From Paenibacillus rhizovicinus (lineage in GTDB: Bacteria; Bacillota; Bacilli; Paenibacillales; Paenibacillaceae): 64,000 bases of DNA. This document shows positions 49,434 through 58,608 of this stretch, piece after piece. How positions within the stretch are numbered: position 1 is the stretch's first letter; each line of letters starts with the position of its first letter. The translations under genes and the position numbers were made by a program. Under the pieces are notes generated by a model that had not been told where the DNA came from, ran no database searches, and saw only the letters and a program-made list of their open reading frames with translations. Where the stretch lies: positions 3,607,501 to 3,671,500 of the forward strand of contig NZ_CP048286.1 in assembly GCF_010365285.1 (NCBI RefSeq), written 5' to 3'.

Positions 49434-50863
49434 TCGATAAGACGAAGACGATTCTGCTTACGGCGCTTGTCATTCTGAGTCTCGTTCAGAGCTATCTGCT
49501 CGCTTACAGCATGCCGGGCTTGGATGTCACGACATCGCCGCTGCAGGATTATGTGAAAATACCTTTGGGAGAAGAAGCAAAGGTCGAAAGTGTTATTTTC
49601 CCTGAGGACATGGTGCTTCATTTGGGCAAGTCAAAGCATACGGTGTTATACCCGGATTCGAATTTCTATAATCTGATCTTCGATAAAATCAAAAGCCGGG
49701 AGTTTAAAGGCTTCCAGCGGACGACTGCGGCTGCGGACGATTGGAACGTCATTCGCGACAGCGACCAGGGACTCGAGCTCCGATTCGGGCGCGGCGTTCC
49801 CATGGAGCTGTTAAGCAAGGTACTCAAGCTGGAAGGCGATGCCCCGTTCATGAACGATGTGGTGAATCGCATCTGGATCTATAAGAGCAGCGACCGCGAC
49901 GAAGTGCGGACGTACTTCTTCAGTGCCGACAATACCACCGTATACGAGTCGGTCAAAGCGGATCTCACCGCGCAGGACGTGCAGATGTATGTTGGCTATG
50001 GGGAATACCAGGTCAATTACAAACGGATCAGCAATGATCTGTATCTGCCCGAAGGACCGGTGGAATCCGTTGCCTCTACCGTTGGCTATGACAGCTACAC
50101 GCCAAGCGAGATGCAAAGCTATCTGTTCTACGACCCGGGCGTGACGCGGGCGATCAGCGACCGCAACGGTTCGCAGATCTATACCGACGGCAAACGCGGC
50201 CTGCAGATCGAACAGAATGGCAAATGGCTCAGCTTCACGGATTCCGTTGCCGTCCAGAGCCATGGCGACAATGAGAGTCAGAACGTCTATGCGGCGATTC
50301 AGTTCGTCAATCAGCATGGCGGGTGGGACGGGCTGCACCGGTTCGTGTACGCCGATTTGTTCGGCGATGCGCAGGTGCTTAAATTCCAGCAGTATTACGG
50401 ATCGTTCCCGCTCGTTCCGATGAGCCCTTTCTTGTTCGGCAACATGAAGCTGCGCATGCAGGACGGCGTCGTCTCGGAATATGAGCGTTCCATGCTAACG
50501 CTCAAGAAGAAGGCGGATCGGCGCAGCGTTCGCTGGCTGCCGGGCGGCGAGATGCTCGCGGATGCGTTAGCGAATTATAAGCGCAGGGCGGAAATCGTGG
50601 CGATCTATCCGGCGCTGCTCGTTACGCCGACGGATGACAAGTCGCTGTCGCTCGACCCGATCTGGGCGGTTCAGCTCAGTGACGCTACGCAGGAGAAGCT
50701 GCTGGACGCGATCCCGGGCGGCTATAAGCCGCTGCCGGGCGAGCCGGGCGGCGCACCGCTGCCGCCGGCGAATCATCATGAGGCGACCGGCAGTAACGGG
50801 TCGGGGTCCGGAAGTGCGGGCACGGTCAGTCCGTATGGATATGGCAAGACCGCGTCCGAGTAG
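49430..50863 (+). CDS. walH: WalRK regulatory protein WalH (YycH)
   Basis: 477 residues. One N-terminal helix (KTILLTALVILSLVQSYLLAY, about 5-25) and a large extracytoplasmic part, as in YycH. C-terminal ~35 residues are Gly/Pro/Ser-rich. YycH and YycI form a membrane complex with WalK and modulate its activity. Start overlaps the walK stop by 4 bp. Confidence 0.9.
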   Translation: MIDKTKTILLTALVILSLVQSYLLAYSMPGLDVTTSPLQDYVKIPLGEEAKVESVIFPEDMVLHLGKSKHTVLYPDSNFYNLIFDKIKSREFKGFQRTTAAADDWNVIRDSDQGLELRFGRGVPMELLSKVLKLEGDAPFMNDVVNRIWIYKSSDRDEVRTYFFSADNTTVYESVKADLTAQDVQMYVGYGEYQVNYKRISNDLYLPEGPVESVASTVGYDSYTPSEMQSYLFYDPGVTRAISDRNGSQIYTDGKRGLQIEQNGKWLSFTDSVAVQSHGDNESQNVYAAIQFVNQHGGWDGLHRFVYADLFGDAQVLKFQQYYGSFPLVPMSPFLFGNMKLRMQDGVVSEYERSMLTLKKKADRRSVRWLPGGEMLADALANYKRRAEIVAIYPALLVTPTDDKSLSLDPIWAVQLSDATQEKLLDAIPGGYKPLPGEPGGAPLPPANHHEATGSNGSGSGSAGTVSPYGYGKTASE

Positions 50864-50990
50864 GCGGACGGGTTAGATGGGCGGCCCGCGAGTGTTGCGG
50901 TTTATGAGCGGGCTGCATGAATGTACGGTTGGCTTTTGCGGGCGGCCGGTTGCTTATCGGTACTGATGTTCAGTTGGAGGCGTTGTCGGA

Positions 50991-51713
50991 ATGGACTGGG
51001 GCAGGGCGAAGAGTGTGCTAATCATCGCGTTCTTGCTGCTGAATCTCGTGCTTGGGTACCAGCTCTGGTCCAATATCCGGGAGAGGCTGGACACGAGCGC
51101 GGACGTGAACGATTTGCGGCCGGAGACGCAGGCGCTGATGAAGAATAACCAAATCAAGCTCGGGACGAGCATTCCATCGGAGACGCCGGATCTCAAGGAT
51201 CTGACTTTCCGGGTGAAGGCGAAGCTGGGCAATGGCGAACAGCATGTGCTGGAGAAGCCCGTGGACAGTAAAGTGGCTTTCACGCCGAAAGAGCTTCAGG
51301 AAAGCTTGGGCGGCATCATCCCGGACTTGGATAAGTATACGTTCGGCGAATATCTGGACAATGAATTCGTGTTCTACCGGATGGCCGATGGGCGTCCGAT
51401 GTTCGACGTGAAGCTGGAGCTGTTCTACAGCAACTTGAAAATCACCGCGTACAAGCAGGATCTCATCGAGCTGCTGCCATCGGAGAAATCGACGCCGCAG
51501 TCCGTACTGCCGGCGACGAAGGTGGTCGCAAGCTTGATCGAGAACAAGAACCTGCTGCATAACGGCGCGGTTATCAAAGAAATCAAACTGGGCTATCACG
51601 GGCAGATTTTCAACTCGGATACCCAGGTATCGGCGCCTACATGGCGCGTGCTGCTGGAGGATGGCGGACAGTATTACATGAATGCCATCAGCGGAGAAGT
51701 CGTTACGGAATAA
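50991..51713 (+). CDS. walI: WalRK regulatory protein WalI (YycI)
   Basis: 240 residues. MDWGRAKSVLIIAFLLLNLVLGYQLW is the membrane anchor typical of YycI; the C-terminal half (ITAYKQDLIEL ... EIKLGYHGQIFNSDTQVSAPTWRVLLEDG) is a YycI fold. Works with WalH on WalK. A 127-bp gap to walH contains a GC-rich hairpin (GCCCGC/GCGGGC) but no evident promoter. Confidence 0.9.
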   Translation: MDWGRAKSVLIIAFLLLNLVLGYQLWSNIRERLDTSADVNDLRPETQALMKNNQIKLGTSIPSETPDLKDLTFRVKAKLGNGEQHVLEKPVDSKVAFTPKELQESLGGIIPDLDKYTFGEYLDNEFVFYRMADGRPMFDVKLELFYSNLKITAYKQDLIELLPSEKSTPQSVLPATKVVASLIENKNLLHNGAVIKEIKLGYHGQIFNSDTQVSAPTWRVLLEDGGQYYMNAISGEVVTE

Positions 51714-51782
51714 GCGGCATTACGGAGGCTGTTCGCGGGATATGGGCCGGCGGGCAGCGGGGAAAGGACAGGTTTGGGGAAC

Positions 51783-52589
51783 ATGGGACTTCGATTTACG
51801 GTACTGGGAAGCGGTTCGACGGGGAATGCGACGATTGTGAAAGGCCAGGATGCCACGGTGCTGGTAGACGCGGGCTTGAGCGCCAAGCGGCTCGACGAGC
51901 TGATGCGGGAGCAGGGCGTGTCCGGCCATGATATCAATGCGATCGTCGTGACGCACGAGCATTCCGATCATATTAAGGGGCTGGGCGCGCTTGCCCGAAA
52001 ATTCAATTTGCCCATCTATGCGAACGAGGCCACCTGGGGTGCGCTGGAACGGCATGTCGGGCAGCTTGGGAGCGAGCAGCGCGTCGTCTTCGAGACAGGC
52101 GAGCCGATGAATTTCGGCGCGCTGCGGGCGACCTCGTATGCGATATCGCATGACGCGGCGGAGCCGGTCGGCTACGTGTTCGAGGAAGATGGGCTGAAGC
52201 TCAGCCTCGCCACCGACCTAGGTTACGTGAGCGATAAAGTGCGAATGATGATCGAGGATTCCGACGTGCTCGTGCTGGAGTCGAATCATGACGTGAACAT
52301 GCTGCGCATGGGACGCTATCCGTGGAATATCAAGCGGCGCATCTTGAGCGATGTCGGCCATTTGTCCAACGAAGCAGCGGGCGAGGCACTCTGCCAGCTG
52401 ATGACGGACCGTACGAAGCGGGTCTATCTGGCCCATCTGAGCTTGGATCATAATTTGACCGATCTCGCGCGGATGACGGTGAACGAGGTGCTCGAGAGCA
52501 ATGGCTTCTTCTTCAAGCGGGATGAGCATCCGCTGCGCGAAACGTACCATGACCGTCCTACGGCATGGGATGAAGTGAGGCGGAAATAA
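51783..52589 (+). CDS. walJ: Metallo-beta-lactamase-fold exonuclease-like protein WalJ (YycJ)
   Basis: 268 residues from the ATG at 51783. Begins MGLRFTVLGSGSTGNATIV. The metal motif is VVTHEHSDHIKGLG, followed by ATDLGYVSDKV, ESNHDVNMLRMGRYP and HLSLDHNLTD. Fifth gene of the wal operon. YycJ proteins are predicted 5'-3' exonucleases and have been linked to mismatch repair and coordination of replication with division. Confidence 0.94.
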   Translation: MGLRFTVLGSGSTGNATIVKGQDATVLVDAGLSAKRLDELMREQGVSGHDINAIVVTHEHSDHIKGLGALARKFNLPIYANEATWGALERHVGQLGSEQRVVFETGEPMNFGALRATSYAISHDAAEPVGYVFEEDGLKLSLATDLGYVSDKVRMMIEDSDVLVLESNHDVNMLRMGRYPWNIKRRILSDVGHLSNEAAGEALCQLMTDRTKRVYLAHLSLDHNLTDLARMTVNEVLESNGFFFKRDEHPLRETYHDRPTAWDEVRRK

Positions 52590-52779
52590 GCTCGTCCAGC
52601 TCGGAATCGAGCGAACGGACTTTGCGTTCCAGCTCCTCCGGAGCGATGATGCCTTTGTCGATCAACAGTTCGGTCACCGCGCTGATGGTCAGCAGGGTGC
52701 GGTAGTGGTCTTCCTTGAGATCGGCGAGCTTGGCTGCGAGATTCAGTTGCTCCAGTGCTGCGGAAGCTTTGTGCGGCAT
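52558..52779 (-). CDS. Small conserved-looking protein, not recognised
   Basis: 73 residues, ATG with AAGGAGGAT 7-8 bp upstream. Predicted mostly helical (ALEQLNLAAKLADLKEDHYRTLL ... EELERKVRSLDSELDEL), hydrophilic, and no signal peptide. Its 3' end overlaps the walJ stop by 32 bp in the opposite direction. The good ribosome site and codon pattern argue for a real gene. Confidence 0.65.
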   Translation of the reverse strand: MPHKASAALEQLNLAAKLADLKEDHYRTLLTISAVTELLIDKGIIAPEELERKVRSLDSELDELISASLHPMP

Positions 52780-52987
52780 GGGGTTATCCTCCTTGGGGAA
52801 ACGGGATTATTGGCAGTAAGCCTGGCCGGACCGGATGGGAGAGACGTTCCAAACAGAGGCCGGGAAGTATCGGGGCTGATGAGCCTGCGAGCCTCTCTAT
52901 TACATTGTAGTCTAATCTACCGATATCATTCCTAGATTTGAAAAAAATGATCTTGATGTCCCCGGGCGTCGAGAGGAGCGATTATAG

Positions 52988-54421
52988 ATGAGCTTATTCG
53001 ATGATGATTTCTACTCGACGCGCGTATCGCGTCGGGTGCGGGTAACCTTTCAAGCGAGGAGAGAAGCGCCTTTCAAGCGCCGTGGCGTTCGCTGGACGCC
53101 GCTGCGGGTGGCGGTGGCTTCTTCCGTCATCAGCGCGGCGGCCGTGGTGATCGCATTCGGGCTCTTTACGGGATTCGATCATCATGAAAGCCCGGTCACC
53201 GCGGTGGCCGGCGTAACCAAGGTGGGCATGAGCGACAACGATCCGCTGGAGAAAACGATCTCCGCGGCGGCAAAGGTGCGGCCGGCGGTCGTGAGCATTA
53301 TTAACGAGCAAGCCAAACCCGGAGCTGCCGGCGGAGGCAAGTCCGGCACGGCCGATTCGCAGGGCGCGGACGGCGGGTCCGGATTGGAGCAGGCGGCGCT
53401 GGGATCGGGGTTTATTTTCGAGAAGGTGAACGGCAAGGCGCATATCTTGACGAACAATCACGTTATCGCCGATGCCGTGGCCGTGAAGGCCGTGCTCAGC
53501 AATGGCGACACGCGGGATGCGAAGGTCATCGGCAAAGATGAGATTACGGATCTGGCGGTACTGGAAATCGATGACCGGGGGATCGATACGGTGGCGCATT
53601 TCGGGGAATCGGATGACTTGCGCGCGGGCCAATGGGTCATGGCGATCGGCAATCCGCTGGGCTTAAGCGATTCGTTGACCATGGGCATCGTCAGCAAGAC
53701 GAAGCGGATTATACCGGTCTCGCTCAGCCAAGACGGCAACTATGATTGGGAGCAGGAAGTGATCCAGATCGACGCGTCGATCAACCAAGGCAACAGCGGC
53801 GGCCCGTTGATCGATCTCGACGGCAATGTCGTGGGCATCAACAGCATGAAGATCGCCGATTACGGCGTGGAGGGCGTCGGCTTCGCGATTCCGTCCCACG
53901 AGGCGCTGCCGATCGTGAAGAGTCTGCTGGCCGACGGCAAAGTGAAGCGTCCTTACCTCGGCGTGTACACGATGGATTTGGACCAGTATTTGGTTCAAGC
54001 CGCGGCGGCCGAGGACGATAGTCCAGGCAGCAGCCCGCTTGATCCGAACGGCGACCAGCAGGGCGACGGCGGCGACGCGGGCGGCAGCGGGGATTCGTCG
54101 TCCGGGGATACCGGCGGCGCCGGGCAGCAGCCGGGCGGGGATGACGATACGATCGTCGTGCCGCCCAGCGACTTGAAGCTGCCGGACGACGTGAAGGATG
54201 GCGTCATCGTGCTGCAGGCGGTCGGACCGGCGGCGGAAGCCGGCTTGGCCTTCAACGACGTAATCGTGAAGCTGGATAAGCAGCCGATTACGAGCACGAT
54301 GGATCTGCGCAAATACTTGTATGGTAAGAAGCATATCGGCGACGACATCGAAGTGACCTTTTACCGTGAAGGCGAGCGGCATACGACGACGTTTAAGCTT
54401 GAAGAGAAGACGGAAGACTAA
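52988..54421 (+). CDS. HtrA-like membrane-anchored serine protease with PDZ domain
   Basis: 477 residues. Basic N-terminus, one membrane helix (about 40-58) and a trypsin-like domain. Its catalytic triad lies in ILTNNHVIADA (His), EITDLAVLEID (Asp) and INQGNSGGPLIDLDG (Ser, about residue 266). The C-terminal PDZ is preceded by an unusually long Gly/Asp/Ser-rich insert (about 340-385). Homologous to B. subtilis YyxA/HtrC, found at the end of the wal region. Degrades or chaperones misfolded proteins outside the membrane. No ribosome site stronger than GAGAGGAG. Confidence 0.94.
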   Translation: MSLFDDDFYSTRVSRRVRVTFQARREAPFKRRGVRWTPLRVAVASSVISAAAVVIAFGLFTGFDHHESPVTAVAGVTKVGMSDNDPLEKTISAAAKVRPAVVSIINEQAKPGAAGGGKSGTADSQGADGGSGLEQAALGSGFIFEKVNGKAHILTNNHVIADAVAVKAVLSNGDTRDAKVIGKDEITDLAVLEIDDRGIDTVAHFGESDDLRAGQWVMAIGNPLGLSDSLTMGIVSKTKRIIPVSLSQDGNYDWEQEVIQIDASINQGNSGGPLIDLDGNVVGINSMKIADYGVEGVGFAIPSHEALPIVKSLLADGKVKRPYLGVYTMDLDQYLVQAAAAEDDSPGSSPLDPNGDQQGDGGDAGGSGDSSSGDTGGAGQQPGGDDDTIVVPPSDLKLPDDVKDGVIVLQAVGPAAEAGLAFNDVIVKLDKQPITSTMDLRKYLYGKKHIGDDIEVTFYREGERHTTTFKLEEKTED

Positions 54422-54444
54422 GCGATATAATATCGCGAAGACGG

Positions 54445-54501
54445 ATCAGCTCGTGCAGCGCCCGGAAGCGGGACTGCGTTTGACGAGCTGATTTTTTTTT
54501 T
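54445..54501 (+). terminator. Terminator of the HtrA gene
   Basis: ATCAGCTCGT / ACGAGCTGAT stem with a 28-nt loop, then about nine T. Confidence 0.85.
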
Positions 54502-54551
54502 CGTACAATAGAGGTATTCGAGTTCGATCAGAGTTGGAGGAAACGGGATTT

Positions 54552-54725
54552 ATGTATTGTGTGTGCAAAGAGCATGTGGAGCTGGCGATCGATAAATTCG
54601 TGGACGAGTACGAGGATGCGCCGGACATTGTGGATCTCATGAAGACGAAGTTCACCGAATGGGAAGCGCCGGCGACCTGCGAATTGGGTCAATGCGATCA
54701 TATCGCGGAATATCTGGTGGTGTAG
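54552..54725 (+). CDS. CxxH/CxxC small protein
   Basis: 57 residues from the ATG with TTGGAGGAA upstream. MYCVCKEHVELAIDKFVDEYEDAPDIV and CELGQCDHIAEYLVV provide a CxxxH and a C(x4)CxH arrangement, typical of the BA_5709-type CxxH/CxxC family; probably binds zinc. It ends 3 bp before rlmH, so the two are likely cotranscribed. Function unknown. Confidence 0.88.
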   Translation: MYCVCKEHVELAIDKFVDEYEDAPDIVDLMKTKFTEWEAPATCELGQCDHIAEYLVV

Positions 54726-54728
54726 GGG

Positions 54729-55208
54729 ATGCACATTCAAATTGCGGCCGTTGGGAAATTGAAGGAGAAATACCTCGTTCTCGGTATCGCCGAATACGCG
54801 AAGCGTCTGGGCCCGTACGTGAAGCTTACGCTCACGGAGGTCGCGGACGAGCGGGCGCCCGAGACGATGAGCGCCGCGGAGGAGGCCATTGTTCGCGAGC
54901 GCGAGGGTGAGCGGCTGCTCGCGGTTATTAAGGCGGACGCGCATGTCGTCGCGCTCGCCCTGGACGGGGAGCTCTGGTCGAGCGAGGACCTCGCCGGCCA
55001 GCTCGATCATTTAGCCACGTATGGGCGGAGCCACGTGGCTTTTGTCATTGGCGGGAGCAACGGCCTCGCGCCCGCCGTGTTGAAGCGCGCCCAGCAGAAG
55101 CTCAGCTTCGGGCGCATGACGTTGCCGCACCAGCTGATGCGGTTGGTGCTGCTGGAGCAGGTGTACCGGGCGGTGAAGATTAACCGGGGGGAGCCGTACC
55201 ATAAGTGA
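54729..55208 (+). CDS. rlmH: 23S rRNA (pseudouridine1915-N3)-methyltransferase RlmH
   Basis: 159 residues. SPOUT-fold enzyme. [52 protein letters not shown] and the C-terminal [28 protein letters not shown] are diagnostic. In staphylococci the 3' end of this gene (orfX) is the integration site of SCC elements. Here the coding sequence is intact and the DNA changes to AT-rich immediately after the stop. Confidence 0.97.
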   Translation: MHIQIAAVGKLKEKYLVLGIAEYAKRLGPYVKLTLTEVADERAPETMSAAEEAIVREREGERLLAVIKADAHVVALALDGELWSSEDLAGQLDHLATYGRSHVAFVIGGSNGLAPAVLKRAQQKLSFGRMTLPHQLMRLVLLEQVYRAVKINRGEPYHK

Positions 55209-55333
55209 CGGCTAAAATTTTTATAAGCTTGCCTGCATTTTATGAAATCATACTGGAGTTAACTCTCTCTAGAAATATTAATCCTTAAGTAGCCACAATT
55301 GAAAGTGTCATGAAAAGTCATGACTTAATCATG

Positions 55334-55363
55334 TTGACATATCGAGAATAATCAATATATAAT
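55334..55363 (+). promoter_or_regulatory. Strong sigma-A promoter of the ArsR-type gene
   Basis: TTGACA (55334-55339), 18 bp, and TATAAT (55358-55363). The expected start point falls at 55370-55371, the A of the ATG. Upstream, TCATGA repeats (55306-55325) may be operator elements. Confidence 0.75.
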
Positions 55364-55370
55364 AGTGTCT

Positions 55371-55676
55371 ATGGACACTCAATTAGATATATTTAAGGCA
55401 CTGGCTAATGAGTCGCGTATTCAAATACTAGAATGGTTGAAAAATCCAGAAGCTCACTTTTCTCCCCAAGAAGGGATTGATCTTGTTGAAGTAGGGGTAT
55501 GTGTTGGTCAAATAACTTTAAAATTGAATATGAATCAATCAACAACTTCACAATATCTCTCAATACTACATCGAGCTGGTTTAATTAGTGCTAAGCGTAT
55601 CGGCAAATGGACATATTATAAGAGAAATGAAGATGCAATTAATCAAATTGGTCGGTATCTCCAAAAAGGTGAATAA
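55371..55676 (+). CDS. ArsR-family winged-helix regulator
   Basis: 101 residues. MDTQLDIFKALANESRIQILEWL and ITLKLNMNQSTTSQYLSILHRAGLISAKRIGKWTYY are ArsR-type helix-turn-helix and wing. The classic metal-binding ELCVCDL is absent (GVCVGQ instead), so a non-metal or cysteine-oxidation signal is possible. No ribosome site, because the promoter -10 ends only 7 bp before the ATG; translation is probably leaderless. Likely controls the MFS exporter downstream. Confidence 0.88.
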   Translation: MDTQLDIFKALANESRIQILEWLKNPEAHFSPQEGIDLVEVGVCVGQITLKLNMNQSTTSQYLSILHRAGLISAKRIGKWTYYKRNEDAINQIGRYLQKGE

Positions 55677-55706
55677 TACTGAATTTACAATCATTCAGTA
55701 TTATTC
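55671..55706 (+). terminator. Terminator or operator hairpin after the ArsR gene
   Basis: A 13-bp perfect stem (GAATAATACTGAA / TTCAGTATTATTC) includes the stop codon. The T-run (AATTTTT) lies a few bases further on. Confidence 0.6.
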
Positions 55707-55869
55707 ACTCAATTTTTAAATTAACATATTGTTATTTCGCGATATGTAAATATAAATTAAGAAGAGTCAATTTCGATAAATTGCACACAGGCTGCCCCGC
55801 AAAAAAAAAATAAAAAAAAAATACCTATCCCTATATAAGGACTAATGTTTATAGACCTTCTTCTCCCAG

Positions 55870-55909
55870 CCCCGTTAGTGTTTTTGCGCTGCATGGATGA
55901 CTAACGGGG
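55870..55909 (+). promoter_or_regulatory. Leader hairpin upstream of the MFS exporter
   Basis: CCCCGTTAGT (55870-55879) and ACTAACGGGG (55900-55909) form a perfect 10-bp stem with a 20-nt loop, 40 bp before the ATG. No T-run follows. The region 55677-55949 has no gene and also contains two A-tracts. Confidence 0.65.
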
Positions 55910-55949
55910 AATTTAGCTCAATGATAAACAACCACGAGGTGATTCAGAA

Positions 55950-57383
55950 ATGGAAAAGAAATATAATACGCGTGCCATCTTGGCATCGCTGCTTATCTGC
56001 GGATTTGTTGGGATGTTTAGCGAGACTTCTCTGAATATAGCAATTACAAATTTAATGGAAGTTTTCGAAATTAAAGCCGCTACGGCGCAATGGTTGACAA
56101 CGGGTTACTTACTAACGCTCGGTATACTAATGCCCTTCACTGGTCAATTATTACAAATGTTTACGACTAGACAACTTTTTTCGGTGTCAACAATTGGTTT
56201 AACAGCAGGTACATTATTAGCGGCTGTATCAATCAATTTTGAAATGCTCATGTTTGCACGTGTTCTACAGGCAATAGGTATGGGGTTATTATTACCGCTT
56301 ATGTTTAACACAATACTTGTGATTTTCCCCCCAGAAAAGCGAGGCGCAGCTATGGGCTACATTGGGTTAGTCTTATCGTTTGCACCAGCATTGGGTCCAG
56401 CAGTTAGTGGGATGATCATTCAGTATTTGTCTTGGCACTATATTTTTTGGTTCCTTATTCCATTGATGGTGATTGGAATGTTGTTCGGCTATAAGTATTT
56501 GGAAAATGTAACAGAAGTAAGTAAGCAACGTATTGATGTACTTTCTGCGGTTTTATCTACGATTGGTTTCGGAAGTATCGTATTTGGATTTGGTCAAGCT
56601 GGTGAAGGAGGCCATGGGGGAGTAAGCTCCGTCGCTCTAACGTTGATTATTGTTGGTGTAGTTGCACTTGTTTTATTTGTATTGCGCCAAAGAAAGAGTC
56701 AGCCGTTACTAAATTTACGTGTGTTCAAATACCCAATGTTCGTTATCGGGGTTTTCCTTGTAATGATTTGTATGGTCGTTTTTATGTCGACTATGATTGT
56801 GTTGCCAATGTACTTGCAAACAGGGGCAGGGCTCTCAGTGTTTGCTACAGGGTTGATACTATTGCCGGGTAGTGCGCTAAATGGTATTTTCCAAATGCTC
56901 GCAGGGCGCTTATACGATAAGTATGGACCGAAGTGGGTTATAATCCCTGGTTCAGTCATCGTGATGTTGGTTTTATGGTTCTTTACAACATTAACGCCAG
57001 CTTCAGCTGTTGGGTTAATTATCGCATTGCATATGGTTCTAGGGGGTGGAATTGCACTCATTTGGCCTGCTTCACAAACAAACGCATTAAATTCCCTTCC
57101 ATCTGAATTATATGCACACGGTTCAGCTGCCCTGAACACGTTAATGCAAGTCGTCGGGGCTACGGGAACTGCTGTAGCGATTAGCATCTTAACAAGTGGA
57201 AAGAATAAGTTTTTAGCTACTTCATCTACACCAACAATGCCGAATGAAATCGCAAATGCGATAACTGCGGGAGCTCAAAATGTGTTTTGGGTCATGATGA
57301 TTATTGCTGTTATTGGCTTTATTATTGGCTTTTTCGTACGTCGCTCCAATAACAAAATCGGAGAAGTACAAAGCATGCACTAA
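55950..57383 (+). CDS. MFS drug exporter, DHA2 (14-helix) type
   Basis: 477 residues with about 14 hydrophobic segments. Motifs include NIAITNLMEVFEIKAATAQWLTTGYLLTLG and RVLQAIGMGLLLPLMFNTILVIFPPEKRGAAMG (motif A/C region), plus LGPAVSGMIIQYLSWHYIFW, as in EmrB/QacA-like proton antiporters. Probably exports a toxic small molecule. AT-rich, unlike the core genes around it; CGAGGTGAT ribosome site. Confidence 0.93.
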   Translation: MEKKYNTRAILASLLICGFVGMFSETSLNIAITNLMEVFEIKAATAQWLTTGYLLTLGILMPFTGQLLQMFTTRQLFSVSTIGLTAGTLLAAVSINFEMLMFARVLQAIGMGLLLPLMFNTILVIFPPEKRGAAMGYIGLVLSFAPALGPAVSGMIIQYLSWHYIFWFLIPLMVIGMLFGYKYLENVTEVSKQRIDVLSAVLSTIGFGSIVFGFGQAGEGGHGGVSSVALTLIIVGVVALVLFVLRQRKSQPLLNLRVFKYPMFVIGVFLVMICMVVFMSTMIVLPMYLQTGAGLSVFATGLILLPGSALNGIFQMLAGRLYDKYGPKWVIIPGSVIVMLVLWFFTTLTPASAVGLIIALHMVLGGGIALIWPASQTNALNSLPSELYAHGSAALNTLMQVVGATGTAVAISILTSGKNKFLATSSTPTMPNEIANAITAGAQNVFWVMMIIAVIGFIIGFFVRRSNNKIGEVQSMH

Positions 57384-57478
57384 ATACAAACAAAATTAGC
57401 CCAACCGAACACAACCATTTCGACCGTATCTTGTTTGTCTCCACATCTGTGCTAAGGAAGAAAGGAAGCGTGAATGAA

Positions 57479-58486
57479 ATGAAAGCAGTTAGATTGAAAG
57501 TTGAAAATAATAAGTTGAATCTTGTCTTAAATGAGGAGGCTAAGCCCAGTATTGGACGACGTGATGTTCTCGTGCGCGTTCTTGCCGCCTCGCTTAACTA
57601 TCGTGATCAGGCAATATTACAGGATAACTATCCTGGAGAGGTAAAGCAGGTTATCCCGCTTTCAGATGGTGCTGGTGAGGTCGTAGCTGTCGGTGATTCC
57701 GTCACACGGGTCAAGGTCGGTGATCGTGTGTCGGCAAACTGCTGGGAATATTGGATCGGTGGCCCGATCCTGCCAGAATACTTCTCGAGTAGCGTAGGCT
57801 TTACCACCGATGGATGGCTCGCTGAATATATAGTCTTGCACGAGGTCGCAATTGTCCATCTGCCAGACTATCTGTCGTTCACCGCTGCTGCCGCTTTACC
57901 CTGCGCTGCTGTGACTGCATGGGCTGCGCTCAATCAGAAGACACCTCTCTCTCCCGGTCAGACGGTGCTGGTACAGGGCACGGGCGGTGTGGCGCTGTTC
58001 GCCTTGCAGATCGCGAAGATGGTCGGAGCCAGTGTTCTGGCGATCACTTCTTCGGATGAGAAGGCCGAGAAACTGAAGGAGCTCGGTGCCGAGGCGGTTG
58101 TCAACTATACCAATCAGCCCGATTGGGAGAAGGACATCCATGCGCTGACTGGCGGCATTGGCGTTGACAAGGTTGTGGACATCGCAGGCGAAAAAACAAT
58201 TGTGAAGTCGGCAGCGTCAACCCGAATCGGTGGCAACGTAGCGCTAGTCGGCTTCGCCGGCGGCTCGGGCGGTGGAATTTCACCCATTGACATCATGAGT
58301 CGGGCGCTCAGCCTGAACACCACGACAATGGGCACACGGATGGACTTTGAAGCACTCCTTGCCGCCATGGCAGCACATAAGATGAACCCTGTGATTGATC
58401 GAGTTTTCCCGTTTGCCGATTACCAAGATGCATATAGCCGGCTCGCAAGCGGTGCGATGGTCGGGAAGATCGTCATCGAGATGTAA
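57479..58486 (+). CDS. MDR-family NAD(P)-dependent alcohol dehydrogenase or quinone oxidoreductase
   Basis: 335 residues from the ATG at 57479. GroES-like N-terminal domain (SLNYRDQAIL, PLSDGAGEVVAVGDSV, VKVGDRVSANCW). Rossmann domain with VLVQGTGGVALFALQIAKMVGASVLAITSS (about 166-195). Catalytic zinc ligands are not evident, so it may be a zinc-free quinone reductase type. It is clearly more GC-rich than the exporter before it and the oxidoreductase after it. Confidence 0.88.
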   Translation: MKAVRLKVENNKLNLVLNEEAKPSIGRRDVLVRVLAASLNYRDQAILQDNYPGEVKQVIPLSDGAGEVVAVGDSVTRVKVGDRVSANCWEYWIGGPILPEYFSSSVGFTTDGWLAEYIVLHEVAIVHLPDYLSFTAAAALPCAAVTAWAALNQKTPLSPGQTVLVQGTGGVALFALQIAKMVGASVLAITSSDEKAEKLKELGAEAVVNYTNQPDWEKDIHALTGGIGVDKVVDIAGEKTIVKSAASTRIGGNVALVGFAGGSGGGISPIDIMSRALSLNTTTMGTRMDFEALLAAMAAHKMNPVIDRVFPFADYQDAYSRLASGAMVGKIVIEM

Positions 58487-58608
58487 TTGTCATGGAAGGG
58501 CGCGTGAACGGATAGCCGGAGAAATTCGACCGAATGCTGATTTGTCATGGTGACGCAGTCGAAAATCGATCCGATCAATTAGATCGTTACCAGAAGGGGG
58601 GGAGTTCA

